From Sclerodactyla briareus (taxonomy: Eukaryota > Echinodermata > Holothuroidea > Dendrochirotida > Sclerodactylidae), in assembly GCA_026419785.1 (NCBI GenBank), contig JAODTK010002555.1, positions 186,001 through 250,000 of the forward strand: 64,000 bases of DNA. The letters run 5' to 3'. The translations under genes and the position numbers were made by a program. Below are positions 1 to 11,879 of the stretch, piece by piece (the first letter of the stretch is position 1; each line of letters opens with the position of its first letter). The notes below the pieces were generated by a model, which was given only the letters and a program-made list of their open reading frames with translations, ran no database searches and was not told the origin of the DNA.

Positions 1-44
1 TATATGTATCATTCATTAACTTCATATTCAATATATATATATAC

Positions 45-854
45 CGGATTCATTCCGCTAAGCGCCCATCTCCCGTAAGCGCCCACCCAAACGTTTTTGC
101 AAGTCTGTGAATATAAAGGCGTAGTTGCGGCGATAAGCCTGAAATTATTTTCCGTTTGCATGCAGCAGTAAGCACAGCCACTATTGCTCGATTCACTGCG
201 AGTAACATACAGCCATACACCATAACAAACACGTGGTATGAAACCGAATCGCTCGAGCACTATAGCCATTGCCGCTCCGCGTAACGATGTTGTGGCCTGT
301 GACTCGCGTAGACAGATAGACGGTACTCAATTCAATGAATTATTCGAGTGGTTCAACAATTACACTGGATACAACGATTGTATAAAAATAATAATTCAGC
401 AAAAAAAATTGATTTTAGCACTTTCACTATCAAATGCCAGGCCGTGTCTCGCTTCGGTATCCATTGCCCAATCGAGGCAAATGGTTAGGTGGCATGCAGT
501 ATGTCCGTTATTACCATGAGGTGTTGCCCATTGAGTAGCTTGAGCGTGTTATATGTATAGCGCAGATGCACAAGCATATTAAACTATTTATGTTACGGCT
601 GAATGAACGATGTTTCTGGGAGTTTATTTATCGGGAAGGGGGGGGGCGGGTAGGGAGGTGGAGGATTACACTGCTTGTGAAATAGCAAGACAGTGTTGCT
701 TCAACATTCGATATTTGAAGGTGTTTACGTACAGTCTCAGTCCCGCAAAAATACACCCAAAACAAATTACAAATGCAGTGTAAAGTTATGCGCTCGTAAG
801 CGCCCATCCTGAAACTTCGCAAGCGCCCTGGGTGCGCTTAGCGGAATGAAGACG
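45..854. mobile_element. Short non-autonomous DNA transposon-like element with terminal inverted repeats
   Basis: The left end (about 41-67) and the reverse complement of the right end (about 832-858) match over 27 bases with only about three differences; the shared core is TTCATTCCGCTAAGCGC. Copies of AAGCGCCCA follow just inside both ends. TA dinucleotides flank the outermost CCGG/CCGT, which would fit a TA target duplication, although the left flank is an AT run and so weak evidence. No transposase frame lies inside; the small frames are open by chance. The roughly 810 bp length and lack of coding suggest a MITE-like element. I saw no second copy in the window. Confidence 0.6.
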
Positions 855-859
855 GTATT

Positions 860-1220
860 CTATTCAAAATTCAACCCTAATGAAGATTTTTTGCAACTTG
901 TATATAACTGGGTGATGAAAACATCTGTCAACTGGCAGTTCTGATATGGTCTTCAACGAATCAACGGATATACAAACCACAATCCTGAAGAAAAGTTGTT
1001 GATTCAGAAAAAGATGGTATCCTTTTGTGGATCCCAGTATTTTGATTCAGGTAATTGGGGATAGCCCAAAGTAGCTGTGATATTTTTTTAAACAAACTGT
1101 TGTTGAGTATTAATGCCGTGGTGGTCCTCAATTGCACAGGTTATGTTTGGACACGATGTTTTGATGACCTGCGGCCACCTACAAGAATGGCACTCTACTA
1201 TACCAATTGTCTTCATGATT
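860..1220. other. No recognised feature
   Basis: AT-rich sequence with no convincing frame, RNA gene or repeat copy that I could match elsewhere in the window. Confidence 0.4.
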
Positions 1221-1429
1221 ATTAGCACCTCTTGTTATACGTCTATAATTACACACTGTATGTGCCTAACAATCTTCTCGTATCCATTGTAGAAAATGTC
1301 TAAAACGGGGGGTTGTGTTAAGGTTAGCCCAAATTTCTCGTATTTTATTACAATTATACTGTCATGTAAACCAAAGAGCCCAGAAAGCTTAAAATAGTGA
1401 TTTCTCATTTGTCGGATTAACATGTTAAC

Positions 1430-2290
1430 AAGTTTTACAGACTCTGACCTCTCCTGGCTCTTGATAGCCTTTAACCTGACCCTAAAACATATGGTCATGT
1501 AAATAAATGGAGAACCCACATACCGAGTATGAGCTTGTTCCATGCCAATGGGGTTGAGTTATAATGATTGCAAGCTAAAATGCAGGCCACTCAAATCAAC
1601 TGTCAAGTTTTTGCATTCGCCACAATGAGTCACACCATAAAATAAAAAAAAAAAAAAACAAACAAACAGAGTTAGATTTGTACCCTGATAAAAAAAAAAA
1701 AACCCCCAAAAAACAAAAAAGAAACCTCCATACACATTCAACTGAGAGGACTATTAAAGCATTTGGGTCTTAACTGATAATCACAATTGTAGACTTTGAC
1801 ATGATCCCAAATCAACAGATATCATGCACTGATTCATGGGGAGACACTCAAATACAGTATGAGATTGATCCATTCAGGGGGTTGAGTTAATGTGTTAGTT
1901 AAAGCTAAAAATTAGCCGAAATATCAATTTTTTCACAATTCCCCCAGTTGATCCAGCACTGTGGAGGACTCATTAAGCATACTGGAAAAGATTTCCAGAC
2001 TTTGACCTTCGATGACATGTTACATGTTTTGGACCGACCCTGAAATCCACTAAGAATTCTTTTCTCTAGTCCCCCCAGTCCACACCAACAAAATAGAGCT
2101 CACGTTCTCCCCATAAGAAAGCTGCATTACCAAACATCATCTGATGGACCAAGCATTCTAGATTTATCCCAGTTAACAAGACCCAGGACTTTTACTTCTT
2201 TTGACCTTAGATGACCTGGACTATGATGACCATCCAGAAAATAGGGATCATGTTCGCATTGTGTTAGTTGGTGTTTCTGATGATGGGCGG
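1430..2290 (+). repeat. Diverged tandem copies of a ~330 bp dispersed repeat
   Basis: The phrase GGTTGAGTTA preceded by 'cattcag/ccaatg' and followed by AAGCTAAAA recurs about 330 bases apart (near 1551 and 1880). Each unit also has a TTTGACCTT...GATGACCTG stretch and a 'gacc-tgaaa' stretch (near 1447, 1998 and 2195). A further copy lies at 4370-4540, with the same 'ggggaacccacata...gatgagctt' phrase as 1509-1535. Two A-rich runs (1646-1661 and 1690-1720) interrupt the array. This is repeat-derived sequence, not a gene. Confidence 0.5.
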
Positions 2291-2494
2291 AGTGTGTTGT
2301 GTGATTAGGACTTGCAAGGAGGGAAGGTGGACGGTGATATGTCGAGGTGTCAGTATCCTGTTCAAAGAAAGATCATCATCAATCGTCAAATGAACTAAAT
2401 TTTTACAGGGTTGTCTTGGGAATTGAATCGCTGTTACAATAATATTGTCACATTTTCGTCGTAGGCGTTTCCTTCAATCTCCATTCTTGGAAAG

Positions 2495-2700
2495 GTAAAG
2501 TCCTTCGATTCCATTTTAGCTGCGGGAGGCAGCTCTACAAGTCATCATGTCTCACCTTCCGTTCGTTCGTTAATGCGTTCGTCCGTTCGTTCGTCCCTTC
2601 TGTTGTCACGTTCATTCAGAACTTCTAACCATCTGCGATCAGGTTGAAACTTGGTGGAGTGATGAAGCTTGCTACTGGCTAGCCTTAGCTACATGTATGT
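2495..2700. repeat. Dispersed repeat with CGTT/CGTC simple tandem
   Basis: A small hairpin (GCTGCGGGAGGCAGC, 2519-2533) is followed by a GTTCGTTCGT-type simple repeat (about 2557-2596) and the phrase GATCAGGTTGAAACTTGGT. That phrase is like the GATCTGAAACTTGGTTCACATGG seen near 8720 (read in shorter pieces), so this is probably a member of the same interspersed group. No coding content. Confidence 0.4.
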
Positions 2701-2799
2701 TCGATAGTGTTATTAGATCTTATTAAATCCAATTAATTACCCCATTTCCAACTTTATTTTGACCTTTCCTGCCGTCAGACAAGTTGGTTACAGTATCCT

Positions 2800-4360
2800 C
2801 ATCTGCTGAGCAGTGTTTACCTTATCTATTCAGAAGGTCCAGTTCTGCAGAGAATAGTTGACAATAAAACTATGTCCAGGGGTGTGATTTGATCTTTCAC
2901 GATCTCGCCCTAGGTACAGTAGACCCTGCCTCCAAAGATTTGGTTACATTACCTCTCGGTCCAAATCCTGAGTGGTGACCTAGAAAGGGGGCTTGCGCCC
3001 TCCCCCCCCCCTAAATATGTTTGTGGTAACTTGGGAGTGGTTAATATAACTATGAGTGTCAATGTCAGATATTCATTCTGTGGGAAGTGTGGTCCACTGT
3101 TCACTGCCACAGGCTTAGGAATGGGCACTGATAGCAATATTAGGCTAATGTGGTCGACATGTTCCAAGTCATTCCATGGTTAGACAGATGTAGTAGAGTC
3201 AGTTTGAATGTGAACAAACAATAAATGTGAAATGGCGAAACAAAAACAATTGCAGTGTATTGGCCACACGAGTTTGCTGTCCGCATGCTACCAAGACGTT
3301 CCGCTTGCACTTGTGTTACATGGCCTATATACATCATCTTTCTAACACCCTAGATGACCTGGGCAGCAATGTGGAATGGTTCCATCATGATCAATGGAGT
3401 ACAGTAACTATAGCCATCACTGAATCATTGAAGGCAGGTAGGCAGAGGAGACAGAGATATTGTAGATGATGGGGTTGTCTTATTTACTCACTCATTGTTA
3501 AAATTAGCCTCTCGATTCTCAAATCCCCGGAAAAATATTAGGATGTTGACAATATCACAGTCCAATGGGCCTAATTGGACATCGGAGCCCCAATCATGAA
3601 GCCAGTGCCTGCCCAAATTCAGAAAGGAATTTAACAATCACGGACAGAGATACCACACTAACAGCTGAGCCAATGTTCCCCCTAATACCTCTACCTCTTC
3701 GTTGCCATCAGGCCCCGTCTTGGTGGTGTTCTTGCCGGAGCGCCCCATCCACTATCTTCTCTCCCAATGATCCTGTACAGAGAAATTGGGAGCATTCTAA
3801 TTTTATTGATCTTAACTATTATTGGTTTCATTGAATGTTATTTATTTGCAGACTGGAAATGTTCAGTGAATCGTGGCATATTTGATCTGGTTGAAGTGTG
3901 TGGAGGAAGCAAGCAGTGGGTAGGCCAGTCACAATGGCTTGTATAGACAAGCACGTTGTGACACGGTCACCTAAGAGACACAACATGTGTTTGACAAATT
4001 TTGTTCAGCATTTCAATACAGGGATCTCACTTCAGACTCTCTATGAACAGACCAGAATGATGTGAGCTTATTCCATACCCTAACAACAAGTAGTAGATAT
4101 ACCAGCAATCAAACATTATTTGTGCACTTGTACTGTACTAGCAAACAATCGTAGCCAGAAACTAATCAGTCACTTTCATCAACCTGTGAAGACTTCAGGG
4201 AAATTGTCGAAGATAATGACAGGTTTAAACATGCTGAGTGGCAATTTATGAGAATCGGACTGATTTCTTCACTCTTCTCATGATAACCCTAGTTTAATGC
4301 AATATGATCTGACCATGGTCATTCTGATCAGCCAAACCAACCTATGGGGGTTCCGGTTCT
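2800..4360. other. No recognised feature
   Basis: Short frames in all directions, none with splice context or a recognisable motif. A C10 run lies at about 3002-3011. I see no repeat copy here that matches another part of the window. Confidence 0.4.
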
Positions 4361-4369
4361 CTTGATAAG

Positions 4370-4870
4370 AAAGCGAAACACTAAATTTCACGGTTTTCGA
4401 CTTTGACACTGGGCCTCGATGCCAGACCTGACACCCAAACAATAGGGTTATGTACTATCATTGGGGAACCCACATACAGAGGATGAGCTTCATCCATTCA
4501 GGTGGGGTTGAGTTATCTGTTTAATTATACAGCTGGCGTACATTACACTGTGTGTGTGTGTGTTATGATACACACACAAACATACAGACACTGTCATGAC
4601 TGCATGAATTCCTCTGACTTCATAAAGGGAATCAACAAGAGCACCCATGGGATGTAGCTCAAACTGCACAAATGAACCAAGACAATTCAAAATTATGTGT
4701 CATATGTTAGAGATCATGAAGTAAGATTGGCCTACTGTGCCCCTGTAACAACCGTTTGACCTTGATCTTCGTAGGCCACAGCGTCTGAGCAGTAATACAC
4801 ATTGCTACTTAGTCGGTCAGGCCAATCCATTGAAGAATAAACCAATTGAGAGAGAACAAGGCATGGTGAT
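4370..4870 (+). repeat. Dispersed repeat copy with (TG)n and 'accaagac/tgtgcccctgtaa' module
   Basis: The left part (4370-4540) matches the ~330 bp repeat of 1.4-2.3 kb. A short (TG)8 microsatellite sits at 4548-4563. The right part (4650-4870) has the phrases 'aatgaaccaagac', 'ctgtgcccctgtaacaac' and 'ccaattgagagag', which recur in order at 8800-9060 and 27180-27380. These three loci are therefore copies of one interspersed module. Confidence 0.55.
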
Positions 4871-4879
4871 CTTTCCAGG

Positions 4880-6055
4880 GACTGTGTTTTGAGCAGGGCC
4901 ATTGCCGGCCCGCCTCATTGCCCGGCTTTTAGGAGCAAAAAAGTGTCCTACTGGGGCCACAAATCGCCCGCTATATTTGTGATGTGCAATGTTTTGCCCG
5001 CCTATGTTGTGTGGCATGTATTGCCCATGCAAAAAAATATTTTTCATTACCCTAACTTCCATGAAATAAAAGCACCTAAAACATTGTTTGGTAGGAGAAA
5101 ATTGTTAACGAAAAGGACATCGTGAGAAATCTGCGAATTAGTCGCGATACAGCGCGCTGTCCAATACTGATCGTCAGCCACCGAATATGCAATAGCCGAC
5201 TGCTGAAGGTGCCGATGTTAGCGCTCATTCAGCCGAGATCGTCGGCTCCGCGTGACAGGGAAGAACCGCTGCGTACATCGTGACCATACACGTGGTGAGT
5301 CGATCTCTGCTGAACTTCGTCAGGATGATTTAAGGGGTCCAGGCTATGGCATGTCAGAAACCAGTTTTTACTGCAGTGTTTATGCTGTAGTAGCGAGTCT
5401 CTCACTGTCTCACGAACGTAGTGTGTTCAGTCGATCTAAAATTTACACGCGGGCTGCTCTACGAAGAAAGGCTATTTTGCCGATGCCGAGGTAAGCGGAG
5501 AAGACGTTTAATTTATATGTGGTGAAACTCATTTGAATGTGTAGGACTATATATTTGGATCATGAATTGTAGTCTTCTGTGGAAATCTTGTTGGATCTCT
5601 ACATACACTGGGGTGGCCATTAAAAACATGCTGAACAGGGAAATAATTATTTCCATATGTTTCAGTTGAATGAGGCCAGTTTTTTTTTTTTTCGTTCGTT
5701 CAGATTCTTTCGTTTCAAAGGGTTGACAAGGAAGATTGTTGAAGGGAACACGTGCGTCACAGATCACGGAACCCATCGCGGAACGCGGGGATAAGATTCT
5801 CCTTGTTGAATAGGCTCCATTCTGTACCTGTTCGTATTTACCACAAATATAAACTACATCGTAGCTATTTTTAAAGCTATATATAAGAATGGGTATGAGT
5901 GGGCAAGCCGTTCATTTTGAGTTCCGACTCACGGTATGTGTTCCGACGATCTGAGCCGCCAAGAAGAAGGCTTGTTCACCACATGATATGAAGTTGTGTA
6001 TACATGGGGGGAGCCAGGAATTTTTGAGGGAGGGGGTCTGATATGTGGGCACTTG
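4880..6055. other. No recognised feature
   Basis: No frame above about 90 codons and no repeat copy recognised. A T12 run lies near 5679-5690. Confidence 0.4.
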
Positions 6056-6060
6056 AAAAA

Positions 6061-6797
6061 TCCATGCACGGCGGGCGGGCAGGCAGGCGTTTTTGTCGAG
6101 TCACGCACCTCTTCTCACTATTAGTGTGTATATGCGCTATATAAGAACGATGTAGCCTACGATTATTAATATTGTTATATGTTAGTATGATTATTTATTA
6201 TATTGTAAACTATTATGTGTTGTTGTCGTTGTTGTTGGTGTTGTTGTCGTCGTTGTCGTTGCGTTGTTGTCAAACACCAGACGCATACTAGTGTTTAAAC
6301 ATAAACACCGTGTTATTTTCTGAAAACCATGTTTCTGAATGTCCAAGATTACGGCCCACCATTAAAACTCCCAATTGACAAGTTTGGAGATTTAATTAGC
6401 AAGTACTTGACATATCATTTTTGGTTAAACATGTAGATATGGTTCAATAGGTGTCTGGCCGTTGAATATCGACACCAGCTGCCTAAAATCTCACCCTAGT
6501 GGTTGAAACAGTTATGAAGGTTTTTGGAACAGTATTTGACCAAATTGTCCTTAATCTCTTATCCGCTTCAAGCCGGTAAGATTGAGGGGAAACCTCGGGA
6601 GTGATTGCGAAATACCACGCGGACACGCGGGCGGGCGGAAGACATCGCTACATGACCAATTCTTTTTTAATTTTTTGTTGTTGAGGGCAAAACGCCCGCC
6701 CGCACGCCCGCCCGCCGCCCGCGTTGATGAAAAGGCTCCATTGGAAAATACCGATGAGCGATTTTAGACGCCCGGCCCGCCCGCCCTCGTGCATAGG
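6061..6797 (+). mobile_element. Element copy A with GC-rich inverted ends (pair with 16951-17730)
   Basis: The left edge reads TCCATGCACGGCGGGCGGGC and the right edge, reverse complemented, reads as CATGCACGAGGGCGGGCGGG after a small gap, so the ends are inverted copies of CATGCACG followed by GGGCGGGCGGG. The interior is collinear with 16951-17730: 'cacgcacctcttctcactattagtg', a TTG/GTT-rich simple stretch, 'gttgaaacagttatgaa' and 'gatgagcgattttagacgccc' occur in the same order and spacing. There is no transposase frame. A non-autonomous DNA transposon is the simplest reading; a simple segmental duplication is the alternative. Confidence 0.6.
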
Positions 6798-6814
6798 GAA
6801 AGCTGGCTTTAGGA

Positions 6815-7560
6815 CTGAATGTCAGCACGGTGCACTAAATTTGTAAGAGGAGATGAGAATTTGCAAATCACATGATGGCCTTGGGCCCACACTGGGCCTT
6901 GGAGAACCAATCCCTGGGCCACTTAAAGGTATGGCTATTAGACTACCATACGACTGAAATCAGGCATTGTGCAACAAAATTTGTTAGGAGATACAAGATT
7001 TTAGGGTATTCATATAATGGCCCTCGGGCCTGCTAAGTGGGTACTGACAGCCCAAAGTTCCGAACACCCCCGGTAGCCCTCTACCAAGGACCATTACAAG
7101 TAACCTGAAAAAAAACATATGAATTGTGTGGGGAGGAGACGCATTCAAGTACTATTGTGTGAAAATTTCAGGGGAACGGGCTCTGGGCCCGAGTGGGGCC
7201 TTAGACCAAAAATCCTGAAGACCCCGGGTACGGCTGTTAGACCATCATAATGACCGAACATCAGCACGTGCACAAAATTGTAAGAGTGAGAAATTTTAAC
7301 ATAATGGCCTAATCTACCCTTGAAGGGCTTTGACCTTGACCTTCACAAGGTCAAAAAACTTTGTGTCCAAGTTTGGTCGACGTCCATAACAGGCGGCAGG
7401 CGGGCAGGGGCGAGCAGGCGGCTTGGGGTGGTGGGGGGAGGGCGGGCAGGCGAGCAGGGGGCAGGCAGGAAGGCAGCTAGATAGATAAATAGATAGATAG
7501 ATAGAGTGACATGCAGATGCCAATAGCTCAACCAGCATAGCTGTTTGGGCTAAAAATGGG
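6815..7560 (+). repeat. Array A: ~145 bp units plus bordering GATA module
   Basis: Units start at the phrase GGTACGGCTNTTAGACCAT or its variant GG(T/C)CCTCTACCAAGGACCATT (near 6929, 7070 and 7228), about 150 bases apart. The array ends in a border module (7315-7560): CTTTGACCTTGACCTTCAC, 'aagtttggtcgacgtccat', a G-rich stretch, a GATA microsatellite (7476-7504) and 'agctcaaccagcatag'. The same module borders the arrays at 9.3-10.66 and 32.97-34.44 kb. A 183-codon minus-strand frame across this region is an artefact of the G-rich and GATA sequence. Confidence 0.7.
7390..7475 (+). repeat. G-rich tract, quadruplex-capable
   Basis: Multiple runs of three to six G separated by one to seven bases, such as GGGCAGGGG and GGGGGGAGGGCGGGC, lie inside the border module of array A. 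The sequence meets the usual G3+N1-7 pattern on the plus strand. Whether it folds is unknown. The other copies of the border module do not have this extent of G-runs, so it may be a local expansion. Confidence 0.5.
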
Positions 7561-7564
7561 GTTT

Positions 7565-8630
7565 TGTACCCCTCACAGGAAGTTGATCGGATAGTATTTG
7601 GACATATTGTGTTAGCAAGGTTTTCAGACTTTGCCCTATCTTGACCCCCATCCATCCATAGTGAGTAGAGTAGCGTGTTTAAGGGAGTGTCACATAACAC
7701 ACAGCAAACCACTGTCAGACGACAAGGATTCCTCGACTGTGTCAAGGAATTAAAAATGTATAGTGATGTAACATCACAAGATATGATTTTTTTTTTTAAT
7801 ATGAATTGCTCACATGTCAGCAAGTCCAGTAGACTGGGAAGACCCAGGCTACATGTTGCCCACATCTTGTGAAATATGTAGCAAATAGTATTCTGATAAA
7901 AATTGGTGGTACAGTCAATGTAAAAAGGACTGAATTCTTCAGATCACCTCAGGCTACTCACCACTCGCCTCCTTATCCTTTTCCTGTTTCGCTTCTGCTT
8001 CTGCATTGGCCTCTGTTTCTCCGAGGATCTGACCTCACTGTCGAGAGCGGTTAGTCCCTAGCGCAGCTCTCAGAATGGGATCATAGCAGGACCCCCTCTA
8101 TGTTTACTGGATAGAAAGTAGCCAGGTCCACCTACTGTAAAACTATAGTTACGTACTGTCGAGTCCAAACATGCCATATCCATAAATAACATCTGATGTG
8201 CAGCAGTGAATCAGTTGTTTTTATGGTTCCTGATGAAACGTACAGGAGAAAGATTTCTCTCTAGAGGGAAATTACAATTATTTTAGAGGGGTATCTGACA
8301 GTAAATAATATTTTTCACCAGATGATTTATCATTCTCAACAAAGGCATTGATTGCAAGACATTTTGTGTATATATGTGCGCTCAGGAGTATCACAGGCCT
8401 CAGTGGTGTAAAGTGCAATTTCAAAATTTGCAAAATGCGACCTGAATGACTTCTGGTGACCTTACAGGGGCTTCTAACTTTCTGAAGACCAAATGGCACC
8501 AACACTTTCACGGTGAGTTTCTCATAACCACCATATTCTCTAAAGTACACTGGACACTAACGACAATCTATGTGCACCTGTCTGATATAACGCGACATGG
8601 AGGTGTCCCGGGATATAATGGTTCTGAGGG
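7565..8630. other. No recognised feature
   Basis: Single-copy-looking DNA with only short frames; no splice-supported exon or repeat match noted. Confidence 0.4.
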
Positions 8631-8634
8631 TTGT

Positions 8635-8780
8635 AGCCGCCGCCGCTGCCGTCACAGGCTCCGCCGCTGCCGGAACCTTTAGGCGTTAGGGCAACTCAAT
8701 GACTCTAACATTTATCCGATGATCTGAAACTTGGTTCACATGGTCCGCTCCAGGTGAAATGCACAAAAAACTTGGTGGGG
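8635..8780 (+). repeat. Dispersed repeat related to 22175-22290
   Basis: A GCCGCC/GCTGCCG-rich start is followed by 'ttaggcgttagggcaactc' and 'gatctgaaacttggttcacatggtccgc'. The segment 22175-22290 has the same order: GGAGCCGCCGTCTCCGCCGG, 'ttaggcgttagcgctataactc', 'gatctgaaaatcggtacacatgtccgc'. Interspersed repeat, non-coding. Confidence 0.6.
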
Positions 8781-8789
8781 GGGACAAAA

Positions 8790-9260
8790 ATGTCGCAACA
8801 CGAGCACCAATGGTGCGGAGATCGAACCGCACAAATGTACCAGGAAGAATGTACAATTATAAATTGCGAAAATGTTCAAGATTCATTGAGGGCTAAGAAG
8901 GCAGTTGGCAAGCAAGGCCTATTGTGACTTTGACAATGATCTTATAGGCCAAACAGGGGTCTTAGCAGTAAGAACATTGTTACCACTTCAGTCAACATCC
9001 ACGAAGAATACCCAATTGAGAGGAGAAAAAGGCCAATTTCACACAAGGGCCTATTGTGCCCACCCCAACCCTTTAAGACCTCTGACTTTGACCTGCAAAA
9101 TCACAAAGCAATTGAAATCGGGTCAAGTTTGGTCAACATCCATGAAGAATGCGTCTTTCATCAAAGTACTGTTTAACTCACGACCACTATATGATGCTGT
9201 ATCCAAAATCTGCAAACAAGCTGAAAAGAGCATCTCAACGGAAACATCATGAACCAGTCA
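8790..9260 (+). repeat. Dispersed repeat module ('accaatggtgc...attgtgccc')
   Basis: Shares, in order, 'accaatggtgc', 'aaccgcacaaatgtaccaag/gg', 'ggcctattgtgccc' and 'tttggtcaacatccatgaag' with 27160-27620, and in part with 4650-4870. It runs directly into array B. A 115-codon plus-strand frame (8905-9252) lies wholly inside this repeat and is not treated as a gene. Confidence 0.6.
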
Positions 9261-9269
9261 AGAAAATCT

Positions 9270-10660
9270 AATGTACTTTGCAGGAGGAGATAATTGGAAA
9301 TTTTATAACATACTGGATTATATGCCCTGACTTCACAAAGTGAAAATGTCTCATGGGTCAATTAACAATGTGTCCAGTTTTGGTCGACCTCCATCACAGA
9401 ATGACGTTTGGGGGCCCAAAAGGCAATTGTGGACATACTGGATAGATAGCTAGATGGCTAGATAGGGCCAAGTGGGTCCTGGACTAAAATCCAATAGGTA
9501 TGTCTATTCCATCAATATGGATAAGCATCAGCACGAGGAGAAAAAACATTTTGCGTGATGCAGTATGGGCCTTCGGGCCCCAAAAGTGGGAACCACGTCC
9601 AAAAATTCCTCAGAGCCCTGAAGGTTATAAGGCCATCACTATGACTGGACATCAACACTGACTTGGCATCAAAATGTAGAAGCATTTGCATGATCTACAT
9701 GGTGGGCCATAGGGCCCCATGGGCCTTAGCCGATGTTCGCAAACACCCACGATGGACCACTATGGCACCATTAACCAAGGAGCATCACTTGTAACTTTAA
9801 AATAAAATCAATTAGTACTTGTGGAAGGAGATGCATTTCAATTAACAACGTGTGAAAAAAATTGCATGACGAGGCCCCCGCGGATCAAAAAATTCTGGAA
9901 AAACACCCCAAAAGTAGGACTGTTAGACCATCATTATGACCGATTCTCTACTGTGCACCAAAATTGTAGAGGAGAAGCATTTGCGTTAATTCCATGGTGG
10001 GCCTTGGGCCCACACTAGTCTTGGGCTGCATCCCTGGGCACCCTGAAAGTACGGCTATTAGGCCATAATTATGGGGGGACTGCACCTCAGCTGGTGCAGC
10101 TAGATTTGTAGGAGAATACAAGATTTAACAGTAATTATATAATGGCCCAAATGGGCCCTGGGTCCAAAAAGTCCTGAAAATTCCAGTGGCCCTCTACCCA
10201 AGGACCATTAACATGTAACTGTGAAGGCACATAATGAAGCTTGTAGGAGGAGATGCATTTCCAAGTACCAGTGTGGTGAAATTTCATAAATGGGCCTTGG
10301 GCCCAAGGGGGACCTTGGACCAAAAAATTCCTGAACACCGAAGGTGTGGCTGGATAGGCCATCATTATGACCGAACATCAGCCACGGTGCACTAAAAATG
10401 TGTAGGAGAAGTTAGCGTTTGCAGTTTTCACTTATTGGGCCCATTGTGCCCCTTTAATGCCATTCGACCTTGACCTTCAGGTGGTCAACGATGACCCATC
10501 AGTCACTAAACATGTGACCAAGTTGGTCGAGATTCATCAGAGCACAAACATTTTGTGGCCCAAAAGCAAAGTTTCACTGGATAGATAAGAGGATAGATAG
10601 ATAGATAGGGGCTGGGCTCACATAGCTAAACCAGCATAGATGGTTTGAGCTAAAAAAACA
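9270..10660 (+). repeat. Array B: seven ~145 bp units in a-b-c-a-b-c-a order between two border modules
   Basis: Unit starts are near 9495 (a), 9620 (b), 9749 (c), 9909 (a), 10045 (b), 10180 (c) and 10340 (a). Units a and b carry GGTACGGCTATTAGGCCAT-type starts and 'gaccgaacatcagcac'; unit c carries 'ctacccaaggaccattaac', followed by 'ggaggagatgcattt'. The spacing of like units is about 415-430 bases, a higher-order repeat. Border modules with GTTTGACC/TTGACCTT, 'tggtcgacatccatcacagaatgac' and GATAGATA lie at about 9325-9470 and 10440-10660. Array C (33.2-34.3 kb) has the same order. Confidence 0.75.
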
Positions 10661-10664
10661 TGAC

Positions 10665-10930
10665 GGTGATTTCAAGGTAACGGAGGTCTAATTTGGGTTT
10701 TTTCTTAACAAAATACGAGTTAGGCCCGATTCAACAGGACTGGTGGGTGGGGGGACAAAAGTTGGGTCCCCGAACAACATGACGTTGGTTTCAAGGGTCA
10801 CAGAGGTCAAATTTCTGGTTCAGCCTTTTCTAACTTTGTCGGATTGAAATAACTGGTGGATGTAAATGTTGGTAGTCCAAAACAACATGAGCTTAGTCTC
10901 TGACAAAATGGAGGTCTTATGGGGTGTAAA
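10665..10930 (+). repeat. Tandem 'gatttcaaggt(a/c)acagaggtcaaatt' repeat
   Basis: Two tandem units begin near 10666 and 10788, each reading roughly 'ttcaagg-tcacagaggtcaaattt', and a third, weaker one begins near 10900. The reverse complement of this phrase makes up the repeats at 34600-34870. The AGGTCA hexamer is part of each unit. Confidence 0.5.
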
Positions 10931-10939
10931 TGTAGAGTT

Positions 10940-11690
10940 CTTCCCAATGATTGCTCAAAAGCGGGGATCGTACACTGGGGCAGTTTACACTTTACCCGGC
11001 CCTACACTGTCTAGGATACAAAATAGAAGCTTTAAATGGAATGGTAGCTAACCATCAATTCAGTAGTTGAAAGACCGGTGATGTACAAGTTACCATACAA
11101 TTGGCGAATGATAGCCATCTGGTTTCGAAGACTTATGCCAATTATGCAAAAAGAAATTTACAGTTCATGTCTCAAAGCATACTGAATAAATTGAAGTCTG
11201 TGCACCTCTCAGCCCAGTCGGAAGCAAAGAAGTAGTTCTACTGGGGGTTACATGTACGAATCATTTGCCATTATTTGATCAGTGCGTGTTTTGGCCGTCT
11301 ATACGGGCATATACATTGCATGCGACAAGGGATTTTTTTGATCCAGAACCTAAAAATATGGACCCATTGCCAGTGCTAATCAATCTGTTATGTAAGAGTA
11401 GAACACATGGACTATTTAAAATGCGGAAAAGGACACTCTGATTTGCAGGAACTTTTTCACTTTAGCATCCCATATACCTGTACCATACCTAGCGTGAACA
11501 CTGGGTCAGGACTAAGGTGCGGGAGATCGTCATCTGCGCACTCAAACTCAAAATCCAGACACAAAAATTATTCATATGTGGGAATGTCCGCACTTGTTTC
11601 CATAACAGGAATAGTAAATTTTGCACTCTCCTTGGAAACCCTGTAACAATCTATCAGTACTCAGGCCACAATGATGATTTACTCATAATA
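10940..11690. other. No recognised feature
   Basis: No exon-like frame, RNA gene or matched repeat seen. Confidence 0.4.
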
Positions 11691-11692
11691 AT

Positions 11693-11775
11693 CAGGGCTG
11701 GAATTAACGACGGCACGGCGGCCATGGCGTGGTGTTTTCAGGATGGCCGCAGTGCCCTAAAAAAAGCGACTATAG
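11693..11775 (+). repeat. Dispersed 'cagggctggaattaa ... ggcacggcggcca' repeat, copy 1
   Basis: Starts with CAGGGCTGGAATTAACGAC and continues with GGCACGGCGGCCATGGCGT and 'gtgccct'. The reverse complement of 13415-13550 starts the same way (CAGGGCTGGAAATTAGG) and carries GGGCACGGCCATTGGCG. Both are therefore copies of one short interspersed repeat. Confidence 0.5.
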
Positions 11776-11879
11776 CTCACGGCCACGATGGCAGTCAGGA
11801 CCAAAATTCCTTTGACGTCCTTGCTCTGCAAGTGGGTCTTCAACATTAGACTCTTTTCAAAGAGAAACATGGTTCGAGA

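Noticed and set aside
7314..7865. 183-codon minus-strand open frame
   Set aside because: It runs through the G-rich tract, the GATA microsatellite and the array border module, giving Pro/Ala- and Ser/Leu/Tyr-rich low-complexity protein; no motif, no splice support.
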